64,000 bases of DNA. It comes from CAYYIS01 sp964470965 (lineage in GTDB: Bacteria > JAAXHH01 > JABIQT01). A program made the position numbers and the translations under genes. The notes below the pieces were generated by a model that was not told where the DNA came from, did no database searches, and saw nothing but the letters and a program-made list of their open reading frames with translations. Positions 8,550 to 17,036 of this stretch are shown here, piece by piece. Location of the stretch: assembly GCA_964470965.1 (NCBI GenBank), contig CAYYIS010000016.1, positions 1 to 64,000 on the forward strand, in the 5' to 3' direction. Every line of letters starts with the position of its first letter. The first letter of the stretch is position 1.

Positions 8550-9968
8550 ATGCAAACCGATGGCATGGTTTCAGATGTGGATCCTCGTTTTGAAGATGCG
8601 GAAAGGCTGAACGGGTTGTCGCGCAGAGGCTTCTTCAATCGGATGATCAGCGGCACAGCGGCCGGGGCGGCATTGTTGTCCCTCGGCTCCAAAACATTCG
8701 CAGCTACCTCGGAGGATCTAAGCACGATGCCCAAAGGTGCCGCGGCTGATGACGAAGCATACTGGGAAAAGGTGGCAGATCAGTTTATTCTGCACCCGGG
8801 CTTGGCCTACATGAATACTGGTACCAAGGGCCCATCACCCATCGGGGTGCATCAGGCCCAAGCTGATGCGCTTGTGGGTGTAAACAGCGACTACAAGCGG
8901 TACAGTTCAGGAGTGTACAACGGGGATTTTCGAGATGACTTAAAGAAAAAAATGGCCGAGTTTATCGGCGCCATGCCGGAAGAAGTGGCGTTTACCAACA
9001 ATACCACCGAAGGTATGGTTTTTGGTACCATGGGACTCGACCTGAAGCGCGGTGATGAGATCGTATGTACCAATCACGATCACGTCGGAGGTGTTAATCC
9101 GATACTGCAGCGCGCGGCACGGGACGGCCTTGAAGTCAAAATAATCGATTTGTCCGATCCTAAATACCATCCGCCTGATAGCCCGGATGTGCTGCTGAAG
9201 GCGTTCGAATCGGGTGTGTCATCGAAAACGAAACTACTCAGCTTCTGCCACATCAACTATACGGACGGCGGCGTGATGCCAGTCAAGGAAATCTGTGAGA
9301 TGGCGCGCGCGCGCGGCATCGTTACACTGGTAGACGGGGCCCAACCTCCCGGCATGATGAAGCTGGACATGAAAGACCTGGGATGCGATATGTATGCCGG
9401 TCCGTGCCACAAGTGGATGCTGGCGTCCATGTACACAGGTTTCCTGTATATCAAGCAGGACATCATGGACAGGGTGTCACCGTACATCTACACAGGGCCG
9501 ACCAACGGTAAGAATATGTACGGTGACCTGAGTCCGAGTGCGGTTGAATATTATGACAAAGCCCTGAATACCGCCGGCAAGTTTGAAATGCGCATGTCGG
9601 GTAACACCCCCGGGCGTACGTCTATCGATGCGGCAATTGATTTCCACAACCACCTGACCAGAGAAGGTGTGGAGGCCCGTGACCGATATCTCGCGCGGTA
9701 TCTGATGGATGGGCTTCGGACGATCGACGGCGTCAAGCTATACGTGTCGGAAGATCCTCGACTGACCTGCGCCCTTGTCTCATTTACCGTGAAGGATCTC
9801 CCTACCGGTGAGGTAAACAACTACCTCTGGAATCGAAGCATCTACATCCGCAGTGTGGTTCACAAAGAAATCAACTGGGCTGTGAACCGGGCGTCCCTGC
9901 ACGTGATGGTGAGAAAGAGTCAGGTAGACAATCTGCTCGACGGAATCGAGTCGGTGGCCAAGGGGTAG
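8550..9968 (+). CDS. Tat-exported class V aminotransferase-fold PLP enzyme
   Basis: A PLP-dependent protein of the class V aminotransferase/cysteine desulfurase fold, closest in style to isopenicillin-N-epimerase-like proteins. The PLP Lys is in AGPCHKWM, the cofactor Asp in VDGAQPPGM, and a conserved SGNTPGR segment follows. The N terminus carries SRRGFFNRM followed by an Ala/Gly-rich hydrophobic run ending at KTFAATS, a twin-arginine signal of the kind used for folded cofactor proteins. GGAGG lies seven bases before the ATG. At 472 residues it is about 60 longer than cytoplasmic relatives, matching the added signal. The substrate is unknown. It is monocistronic, closed by a strong terminator. 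Confidence 0.88.
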   Translation: MQTDGMVSDVDPRFEDAERLNGLSRRGFFNRMISGTAAGAALLSLGSKTFAATSEDLSTMPKGAAADDEAYWEKVADQFILHPGLAYMNTGTKGPSPIGVHQAQADALVGVNSDYKRYSSGVYNGDFRDDLKKKMAEFIGAMPEEVAFTNNTTEGMVFGTMGLDLKRGDEIVCTNHDHVGGVNPILQRAARDGLEVKIIDLSDPKYHPPDSPDVLLKAFESGVSSKTKLLSFCHINYTDGGVMPVKEICEMARARGIVTLVDGAQPPGMMKLDMKDLGCDMYAGPCHKWMLASMYTGFLYIKQDIMDRVSPYIYTGPTNGKNMYGDLSPSAVEYYDKALNTAGKFEMRMSGNTPGRTSIDAAIDFHNHLTREGVEARDRYLARYLMDGLRTIDGVKLYVSEDPRLTCALVSFTVKDLPTGEVNNYLWNRSIYIRSVVHKEINWAVNRASLHVMVRKSQVDNLLDGIESVAKG

Positions 9969-9991
9969 GCGGCTCGGTGCTTCCCTATGTG

Positions 9992-10020
9992 AAAGCCCGA
10001 CCACGAAGCGGTCGGGCTTT
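9992..10020 (+). terminator. intrinsic terminator
   Basis: AAAGCCCGACC (9992-10002) pairs perfectly with GGTCGGGCTTT (10010-10020) around a seven-base loop, and a T-rich stretch follows. It ends the aminotransferase transcript and marks the exact left border of the AT-rich island. Confidence 0.85.
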
Positions 10021-10506
10021 CATTGTTATTTAACTTGTAATGTTTATCGTAATGTTAAAAGAAGTCATTAATACTAATGATACATATTATACCTGTTGCC
10101 AATATGTATCATTTCGTTTTTTGGTGCCGTTATGGAAAATGCTGGGATTTACGAAAGTTTATACTTCACATAAAAGGAACTGATGTAATCGGAGGAGTAA
10201 GAATTTTACCACTTCCATTATATGCTGTAAATATAGAAACGATAGGAATAATTTATTTGAGGAAGTTTAGAAGTGGGATTGGATTTGAAAAGGTAGAGAG
10301 AAAATTCCTAAATTCATTTATTGGTGCTTATGATCCCAAATGGTATTTAACCAATATTAGATCACGCATTTATACAATGAAACATAGTGAAACATGTTTA
10401 ATTTAAAAAACAAATAACTGGCATTTCGAACGCATTTTAAAATGTAAAACAAAATTTATGAAGATGACATTCAAAGAAAAAAACAGAACTATATAATAAA
10501 TTTTTA

Positions 10507-11514
10507 TTGTATTCACGATACAAACTTGCGCCATCAGGTTCGAGACTGAATTCTATAAGATTTTGGGAAGCACTTGCCGTCGGTTCTATTCATATTATTC
10601 TTTCAGATACATTAGCATTCCCCAAACATGAATTGTGGAAAGATGTCATCATAAATATTCCGGAAAGGAATTTAGAAAAAGTCCCCGAACTATTGAGCAC
10701 TATTTCAGAAGAAAGAGAGAAAGAATTGCGCGCGAATTATTGGAAAATATACAAATATTTTTATAATATTTTTTTAAATAAATCCGAACCCAAATCCGAA
10801 CCCAAATCCGAACCCAAATCCGAACCTGAACAAAATAAGAATACTGTAAAGCGGGTTTTATTTACAAGTTATAAATGTGATCAAAGTGAGCCATTTATTA
10901 ATACTATTTTAAATAATTGGAAAAATTTAAATCCAACTTTTGAAGTATTATATTTTTCTGATAATGATATTGCAGAATTTTTTAAAGAACATCCAAATCA
11001 AAATACTTATAAAAAACTTCGCAATGGTGTAGCTATAGCGGATTTTTTTAGAATTTGCTATATTAATAAACATGGTGGATATTGGTTTGATATTGATTTA
11101 GAACCAATACAAATCAAAACACCATGTAAGGGGAATATACATTTATTTGACGCAGGATACGAAAATATAAGTTATATGTTTATTGGTGGGAATCCCAACC
11201 AGCCGCTTTTTCAAAAAGTGATAAATGAAGTTTCTTATAGAATTGAATCGAGTTATCAAAATAAAAAGGGGAGAGAAATAATGAGTGTAACCGGTCCACG
11301 AATAATTCAAGAAATAGTGTTTAACAAATTGAATATTCAAAATTTTGATGGATGTTTTCCATCTTCCGATAATGGATCTACAACCTTTTTAAAAGATACA
11401 GAATATGAATTTGAATATATGGGATTACAATTCCCGAGTTTTAAAACAATTATATATCAACAATTACAAGCAAAATACTCAAAAAGGCATTATACAACAT
11501 ATGATTATATTTAG
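10507..11514 (+). CDS. exostosin fragment fused to GT32-like glycosyltransferase
   Basis: Two pieces are visible. Residues 1-85 match the C-terminal end of exostosin-type (GT47) transferases: LAPSGSRLNSIRFWEALAVG and IILSD. After a KSEP repeat linker, residues 112-335 resemble the DXD sugar-transferase family (GT32/OCH1-like): VLFTSYK, SEPFINTILNNW, the hallmark GVAIADFFRICYINKHGGYW and the metal-binding FDIDLEP. The exostosin part lacks its N-terminal 200 or more residues. Similarity in the same frame seems to extend upstream to about 10468, where a stop (10465-10467) blocks it, so the TTG at 10507 is only a nominal start. It could be a functional GT32 enzyme or a relic. Confidence 0.7.
   Translation: MYSRYKLAPSGSRLNSIRFWEALAVGSIHIILSDTLAFPKHELWKDVIINIPERNLEKVPELLSTISEEREKELRANYWKIYKYFYNIFLNKSEPKSEPKSEPKSEPEQNKNTVKRVLFTSYKCDQSEPFINTILNNWKNLNPTFEVLYFSDNDIAEFFKEHPNQNTYKKLRNGVAIADFFRICYINKHGGYWFDIDLEPIQIKTPCKGNIHLFDAGYENISYMFIGGNPNQPLFQKVINEVSYRIESSYQNKKGREIMSVTGPRIIQEIVFNKLNIQNFDGCFPSSDNGSTTFLKDTEYEFEYMGLQFPSFKTIIYQQLQAKYSKRHYTTYDYI
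10780..10827 (+). repeat. four tandem 12-base repeats (KSEP linker)
   Basis: The unit AAATCCGAACCC occurs four times without interruption (10780-10791, 10792-10803, 10804-10815, 10816-10827; the last ends in T). Being a multiple of three it encodes a repeated Lys-Ser-Glu-Pro linker between the two glycosyltransferase parts. It is a slippage-prone site that changes linker length without shifting frame. Confidence 0.95.
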
Positions 11515-11649
11515 ATATTTGTATTGAATTTTTTATTGAATCTTTTTGAATATTATAAAAGATCACATTTACAGAAACAATTGGAAAGTATTACAAACCA
11601 AACAATCAAAACCGGATTTTGTTGTTGTATTTCAAAATGAAAACCATTT

Positions 11650-13293
11650 CTACTTATTCCATTCACTCGGATTGCTCCGCACAACAGGAATGTGGATCAA
11701 TGTTGGCTTCTTCCTGTCTTCAAGCGACTGCCTGAGAAGCGGCTCGATATCTTCAGCCTTATCCACCCGATATCCTCCTGCGCCGAAGCCCTGCGCTACC
11801 TGCGCGAACTGAATTGGACCGAGCTCGCTGGTAATGCCTTCACCATAAGACCGCAGGTGGCCTGTCAGTGTGATGCCCCATGCCTGATCATCGGCAAGTA
11901 GTACCGTAAAGCCCAGTTGCTGGCGCGCAGCCGCCTCTAATTCCGCGATAGTAAATGTGATGGAGCCGTCGCCGGAAACCAGGATGATCTGGCGTTCCGG
12001 GTACAGCAGGCGCGCAGTCATGGCCGCCGGGAGGCCGTAACCCACCACACCGCTGGCGCCGCAGGTGAGCCAATGGCCGGGATACCGATCGAACAGCACC
12101 TGGTGGCACCACTGTCCGATGTTCCCGCCGTCCACGATGATAATCGTGTCGTCCGTCAGAACCGCCTTTACAGCTTCTACGATATCGAGTGCGTGCGTGC
12201 CTTCTTCGGCGAGGCGCCGGGATTCTATGCACCGCCGCGTGTAGGTCAGGCGCTGTAGGGCCGCTTCTTCCATCCATTGCGTATGCGGAGGGTAATCCAG
12301 TCGGCCGCAAGCGGCGGCAAGCTGCATCAGAATCGATCCCGGATCGCCGAGAATAGACACATCGGCCGCAAGACCCTGGTGAAGCTGAACGGGATCCACA
12401 TCGATGCGAATGACTTGGGCATCATCCGCGATACCCGGCGATTGCAGGTAGCCTACCCGATAATCACAGGCGGCGCCGGCCACAATGAGAAGGTCGGCCT
12501 GTGCCAGAAGGTCAGGTCCTCCCGTGGCCGCTCCGCATACGCCGACATATTCTTTCACGGGATTCGGGACACTGCCCCGGTCCCAGATAGGCGTCATGAC
12601 CGGGATGCCCTGTGCTCCGGCGAATTCTTCCAGAGCCGCGGCGCCTTGCGCATAGTGTACGCCGCCGCCGGCGATGAGGAGGGGCCGTTTGGCACAACTC
12701 ATCATCAGAGCGGCTTTGTCCACAAGATCAGCATCGCCGAAGGCGGAGATTCGATCGGGACGCTTCTCGTAGCCTCTAATGACTGCCGGATCAACTTCCG
12801 AGGCCTGAATGTCTATCGGGAACGTGATATGAACCGGCCCCGGACGACCGTTGACAGCGGTGTTGCAGGCGGTGTGCAATATGTGCGGAATGTGTTCCGG
12901 GCGAAAAATCATAGCCGTATATTTACACACAGATGCCGCCATACCCACCTGATCGAAATCCTGAAAATGTCCTTTGCCGATAGTCTCAGTAGGTCCGCAT
13001 CCCGTGATCAGCAGCATCGGGGCCCCGTCGAAGAGAGCGTTTAGGACACCGGTAAGCCCGTTGGCATGGGCGACACCGCTGCTGACGGCACAGACACCGA
13101 TCCGTCCCGTTAAACGCCCATAGGTTTCGGCCATGTATCCGGCGGCCTGCTCGTTGCGTACATCCACCAGGGGGAGTCCGGCACGATGACATGCCTCGTC
13201 GAAACCGTCCATGCCATGGCCGCAGAGAGTCGCCACGAAGGGAACATCCCAGGATTTGAGGATCTGCACGAATAGTTCGACGCCGGTCATCAT
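11650..13293 (-). CDS. thiamine-diphosphate-dependent enzyme, acetolactate synthase-like
   Basis: A member of the ThDP-binding decarboxylase/carboligase superfamily (IlvB, benzoylformate decarboxylase, sulfoacetaldehyde acetyltransferase and others). The catalytic Glu is in VRNEQAAGYMAE near residue 50, the central domain is FAD/ADP-type, and the ThDP motif GDGSITFTIAELEAAA sits near residue 445; the usual NN at its end is DD (LLADDQAWG). No IlvN-like regulatory subunit is adjacent, so biosynthetic acetolactate synthase is less likely than a catabolic carboligase. Start at one of two adjacent ATGs (13293 or 13290); GGAGG precedes them. Its stop lies at the AT-rich island border. Confidence 0.85.
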   Translation of the reverse strand: MMTGVELFVQILKSWDVPFVATLCGHGMDGFDEACHRAGLPLVDVRNEQAAGYMAETYGRLTGRIGVCAVSSGVAHANGLTGVLNALFDGAPMLLITGCGPTETIGKGHFQDFDQVGMAASVCKYTAMIFRPEHIPHILHTACNTAVNGRPGPVHITFPIDIQASEVDPAVIRGYEKRPDRISAFGDADLVDKAALMMSCAKRPLLIAGGGVHYAQGAAALEEFAGAQGIPVMTPIWDRGSVPNPVKEYVGVCGAATGGPDLLAQADLLIVAGAACDYRVGYLQSPGIADDAQVIRIDVDPVQLHQGLAADVSILGDPGSILMQLAAACGRLDYPPHTQWMEEAALQRLTYTRRCIESRRLAEEGTHALDIVEAVKAVLTDDTIIIVDGGNIGQWCHQVLFDRYPGHWLTCGASGVVGYGLPAAMTARLLYPERQIILVSGDGSITFTIAELEAAARQQLGFTVLLADDQAWGITLTGHLRSYGEGITSELGPIQFAQVAQGFGAGGYRVDKAEDIEPLLRQSLEDRKKPTLIHIPVVRSNPSEWNK

Positions 13294-13375
13294 TGCCTCC
13301 AGTCTGTGCGTTTTTTCACGGGATTCTTGGGATTCAATCTGAAACCATCATTCCTGTGTGTCAAGCAGGTTTTTG

Positions 13376-13404
13376 TTGCTACCGATCCTGTATATTCATA
13401 CATT
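13376..13404 (+). promoter_or_regulatory. possible promoter for aceE
   Basis: TTGCTA (13376-13381), 17 bases, TACATT (13399-13404). The -10 is identical to that predicted for ndk. Start near 13411 would give a leader of about 60 bases. Both hexamers are imperfect. Confidence 0.4.
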
Positions 13405-13470
13405 GTAAGCCGGTCGGGCCGACATAAACAGGATATCTGGTGGGTACATGCCTCTACAAGGAATCGTATC

Positions 13471-16158
13471 ATGAGCGAGCAGACTTCACAATTTGAGACA
13501 AATTTAGATCCCGACGGTATCGAAACGCAGGAATGGCTTGAGTCACTTGACTATGTCTTGCAGACGTCCGGCCCTGAACGAGTCAGACAGCTGATCGGTG
13601 GGCTTCAGCAGCGTGCCCGCCAGAAGGGCGTCCGCCTGCCTTTCGCGGCTAATACGCCCTACCTCAATACCATTCCGCCCGATCAGCAACCGGCCTATCC
13701 CGGCAGTCACGAACTCGAGCAGCGTATCCGAAACATCCTGCGGTGGAACGCTATGGCGATGGTGGTACGAGCCAATCAGCAGGACAAGACTATCGGTGGA
13801 CATATCGCGACCTATGCTTCTATCGCCAACCTCTACGAAGTCGGGTACAATCATTTTTTCAGAGGGAAGGGAGATGGTTACGACGGGGATCAAATCTATT
13901 TCCAGCCTCATACCTCGCCCGGTATATACGCCCGTGCTTACCTGGAAGGACGGCTGTCGGAGAAGCAACTCGGTAACTTCAGGCACGAACTCAGCGACGG
14001 TGGCGGGCTTTCGTCGTACCCACATCCCTGGCTGATGCCTGATTTTTGGGAGTTTCCCACAGCCTCCATGGGGCTGAGTGCCATCATGGCTATCTATCAG
14101 GCAAGGTTCAACAGGTATTTGGAAGATCGTGGGTTGAAATCCCATAATAACGGGCGTGTCTGGGCGTTCCTGGGAGATGGGGAGACGGATGAGCCCGAGG
14201 CACTCGGCGCCATCACCCTGGCCGCCCGGGAAAAACTTGACAACCTCACGTTCGTAGTCAACTGCAACCTGCAGCGGCTCGACGGACCGGTTCGGGGCAA
14301 CGGCAAAATTATTCAGGAGCTGGAAGCCGCGTTTCAGGGCGCGGGATGGAACGTAATCAAGGTAATCTGGGGGAGTGGGTGGGATCCGCTTCTCGCGCAG
14401 GATGACGAGGGGCTGCTGGCCAGGCGCATGGGCGAGATTGTGGATGGTCAATACCAGAAATATACCGTTTCTGACGGCAAATATCAGCGAGACCACTTTT
14501 TCGGTGTTCATCCGAAACTGATGGAGATGTCCAAGCTGCTCACAGATGAACATGTACGGACCATCCATCGCGGTGGGCATGATCCGGATAAGATATATGC
14601 GGCTTATGAATCCGCCGTCGGACATCGGGGTGCACCCACCGTGATCCTGGCCAAGACCATCAAGGGTTACGGCATGGGCGAATGGGGCGAAGGCAGAAAC
14701 ACCGCGCACCAACAGAAGACACTCGATTTGGAGGCGCTGCAGCACATGCGCACCCGGTTTGGCATCCCGCTTTCGGACGAAGAACTGGAGGATGCGCCAT
14801 TCTACCGGCCACCGGAAAACAGTCCCGAAATCCAGTATATCCGCGAACGACGCGAGGCTCTGGGTGGCTATGTTCCTTCCCGTCGTGTTGTCAACCCCGG
14901 CCTGCCCAATGCTCCATCCGAAGAAGTCTGGCAGGAATTCATGGGTGGTACAAACGGCAGAGAGGTGTCCACCACCATGGTGTTCGTACGGATGCTATCC
15001 AAGATGCTCCGGGATAACACCATCGGTAAGCTCATTGTCCCGATCGTGCCCGATGAAGCGCGTACATTCGGCATGGAAGCCTTGTTCCGACAAAGCGGTA
15101 TCTACTCCCATATCGGCCAGCTCTACGAACCGGTGGATATCGACACGTTGCTTTATTATAAAGAGGCACAGGACGGCCAGATTTTCGAAGAAGGAATTAC
15201 TGAGGCCGGATCCCTGTCATCCTTCACCGCCGCCGGCACCGCTTATTCGACGCACGGGGTGAATACAATCCCTTTCTTTATTTTCTACTCTATGTTCGGA
15301 ATGCAGCGAGTTGGTGATCTGATATGGGCGGCGGCGGAGATGCGTACCCGCGGATTCCTGATGGGTGGGACCGCCGGGAGGACCACACTCAACGGCGAAG
15401 GCCTACAGCATCAGGACGGCCACAGCCACCTGCTTGCCTTCACCGTGCCCAATCTGATGACGTACGACCCCGCCTTCGCCTATGAAGTTGCAGTCATTCT
15501 CAGAGACGGGATCAAGCGAATGTACATTGACCAGGAAGAAATATTCTATTACCTCACGGTGCAGAACGAGAACTATGCCATGCCCGCTATGCCGGACGGT
15601 GTGGAGGAAGGCATCCTGAAGGGAATGTACCGATTCCGCGGCCCCCTGAACGGGACCGGAAAAGCCCAGGCCCATCTGTTCGGGAGTGGATCGATCATCA
15701 ATGAAGTACTCAAGGCCCAGGAGATGCTGGAGAATGAATACGGCATCCCGACCGAGGTCTGGAGCGTCACCAGTTACAAGCAGTTGCAGAACGAAGGCCT
15801 GGAAACAGAACGCTGGAATATGATGCATCCCGGCAAGAAGCAGAAGCGGACGTACGTGCAGGAGTGTCTGAAGGACACGGAAGGCGCATACGTCATGGCC
15901 TCCGACTACATGAAAGCCATGCCGGGTTCCATCGCCCGCTGGATACCGGAACCGGCGATCACGCTGGGCACCGACGGTTTCGGTCGCAGCGACAGCCGGC
16001 CGGCCCTGAGAAACTTCTTCGAGATGGATGCCCGTTTTGTCACGCTGGGTGCGTTGCACGCGCTGGCACAGCGGGGTGATATCAAGGCTCAGGTAACGCA
16101 GCGGGCCATGCGCAAAATGGAAATCGATCCGGAGAAAGTGTTCCCGCTGTCATCTTGA
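13471..16158 (+). CDS. aceE: pyruvate dehydrogenase E1 component, homodimeric type
   Basis: Decarboxylates pyruvate and transfers the acetyl group to lipoyl-E2. The 895-residue protein is the long single-chain AceE type (887 in E. coli), not the split alpha/beta type. The ThDP/Mg motif reads GDGETDEPEALGAITLAARE with NCNLQRLDG about 25 residues later; the middle domain has GAPTVILAKTIKGYGMG, and the C-terminal part has GRSDSRPALRNFFEMDA. I use ATG 13471, preceded by AAGGA with eight bases spacing and giving the usual N terminus; the frame stays open to 13306 without similarity. E2 and E3 genes are not adjacent, so the complex is encoded in several places. Confidence 0.97.
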   Translation: MSEQTSQFETNLDPDGIETQEWLESLDYVLQTSGPERVRQLIGGLQQRARQKGVRLPFAANTPYLNTIPPDQQPAYPGSHELEQRIRNILRWNAMAMVVRANQQDKTIGGHIATYASIANLYEVGYNHFFRGKGDGYDGDQIYFQPHTSPGIYARAYLEGRLSEKQLGNFRHELSDGGGLSSYPHPWLMPDFWEFPTASMGLSAIMAIYQARFNRYLEDRGLKSHNNGRVWAFLGDGETDEPEALGAITLAAREKLDNLTFVVNCNLQRLDGPVRGNGKIIQELEAAFQGAGWNVIKVIWGSGWDPLLAQDDEGLLARRMGEIVDGQYQKYTVSDGKYQRDHFFGVHPKLMEMSKLLTDEHVRTIHRGGHDPDKIYAAYESAVGHRGAPTVILAKTIKGYGMGEWGEGRNTAHQQKTLDLEALQHMRTRFGIPLSDEELEDAPFYRPPENSPEIQYIRERREALGGYVPSRRVVNPGLPNAPSEEVWQEFMGGTNGREVSTTMVFVRMLSKMLRDNTIGKLIVPIVPDEARTFGMEALFRQSGIYSHIGQLYEPVDIDTLLYYKEAQDGQIFEEGITEAGSLSSFTAAGTAYSTHGVNTIPFFIFYSMFGMQRVGDLIWAAAEMRTRGFLMGGTAGRTTLNGEGLQHQDGHSHLLAFTVPNLMTYDPAFAYEVAVILRDGIKRMYIDQEEIFYYLTVQNENYAMPAMPDGVEEGILKGMYRFRGPLNGTGKAQAHLFGSGSIINEVLKAQEMLENEYGIPTEVWSVTSYKQLQNEGLETERWNMMHPGKKQKRTYVQECLKDTEGAYVMASDYMKAMPGSIARWIPEPAITLGTDGFGRSDSRPALRNFFEMDARFVTLGALHALAQRGDIKAQVTQRAMRKMEIDPEKVFPLSS

Positions 16159-16181
16159 GGCGTGTCATTGCGGAGTAACTT

Positions 16182-17036
16182 ATGCGGAACAAGATCATGG
16201 AGGATAGGCGGTTCAAGCGGATGCCCACACTGGATGAGCTTGCGAAAATGGAGAGGGACCTCCGATTTCATCCGGTGGATACCGAATCTCCTAAAAAGCT
16301 AACGCGAGCCCAGATCGAATCTTTCAACCGGGAAGGCTATCTGAAAGGAATCGAAGCCTTTGATGACGAAGAAATTAGTGGAATCAGGAAAGAGTTCGAC
16401 GCCCTGTTGGCGCAGGCCCTGGCATCCGGACAGACTAGCTACTCGATCATATCCGCCCATCTGAAATGCGGGATGGTCCACGATATAATGAAGAATCCCA
16501 GGATCGTATCATACGTACAGGATATCCTGGGTGAAGATATCATCGGCTGGGGTTCCCAATTCTTCTGCAAGCTGCCCCATGATCGCAAAATCGTGGCCTG
16601 GCACCAGGATGCCAGCTACTGGCCGCTGTCACCGTCCAAAACGGTGACAGCCTGGCTGGCCATTGACGATGCGGACACGGAGAACGCCTGCATGCGGTTC
16701 ATCGCCGGATCCCACACCTTCGGTCATATCAATTACCGCCCCAGCGAGGACCAGGAGCGAAACGTGTTGAATCAGACAGTGGATGGTGTGTCGGAGTACG
16801 GTGCTCCGGTGGATATCGAACTGAAAGCCGGACAGATTTCCCTGCACAGCGACCTGCTGCTGCACAGCTCAGGGCCCAACCGCACGAACAGGCGGCGGTG
16901 TGGCTTGACGATTCGGTACTGTGCTGCATCCGTACGGTCGCAAATCGGGTGGAACGCGGAAGGCGTGCAAGTCTCAGGTTTGGACACCTCCGGACACTGG
17001 GCTGATAGCCCGCGCCCCGCAGTGGATATGGTATGA
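16182..17036 (+). CDS. phytanoyl-CoA dioxygenase family protein
   Basis: A predicted Fe(II)/2-oxoglutarate-dependent oxygenase of the PhyH family. The facial triad is visible: His and Asp in AWHQDASYW (residues about 146-150) and the distal His in DLLLHSSGPNRT with the oxoglutarate-binding Arg of NRRRCGLTIRY shortly after. The loop MRFIAGSH between them is typical. Substrate unknown; members hydroxylate lipids, amino acids or natural products. Start ATG has GGAG upstream. It follows aceE by 23 bases and overlaps the next gene by four (ATGA), so the three may be cotranscribed. Confidence 0.88.
   Translation: MRNKIMEDRRFKRMPTLDELAKMERDLRFHPVDTESPKKLTRAQIESFNREGYLKGIEAFDDEEISGIRKEFDALLAQALASGQTSYSIISAHLKCGMVHDIMKNPRIVSYVQDILGEDIIGWGSQFFCKLPHDRKIVAWHQDASYWPLSPSKTVTAWLAIDDADTENACMRFIAGSHTFGHINYRPSEDQERNVLNQTVDGVSEYGAPVDIELKAGQISLHSDLLLHSSGPNRTNRRRCGLTIRYCAASVRSQIGWNAEGVQVSGLDTSGHWADSPRPAVDMV

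Larger units (their letters stand above)
10021..11649. other. AT-rich horizontally acquired island
   Basis: Base composition drops abruptly after the terminator at 10020 and recovers at the stop codon of the ThDP enzyme near 11650; the AT excess and A/T-ending codons are obvious by eye. It holds one recognisable glycosyltransferase frame (10507-11514) flanked by broken AT-rich frames: a 109-codon frame at 10077-10406 with no recognisable family, and about 30 plausible codons at 11546-11640 that run straight into the neighbouring gene's antisense. No transposase, terminal repeat or tRNA was found at the borders. It looks like a decayed fragment of a surface-polysaccharide locus. Confidence 0.7.

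Noticed and set aside
10077..10406. 109-codon AT-rich frame in the island
   Set aside because: Could be a gene remnant, but AT-rich DNA readily gives such frames by chance and I recognise no domain. Kept only within the island description.
10780..10827. CRISPR-like direct repeat
   Set aside because: The four units are contiguous with no spacers and encode a linker in frame; not a CRISPR array.
13543..14745. 400-codon antisense frame inside aceE
   Set aside because: Mirror frame of a strongly conserved gene with GC-rich third positions; no motif of its own.
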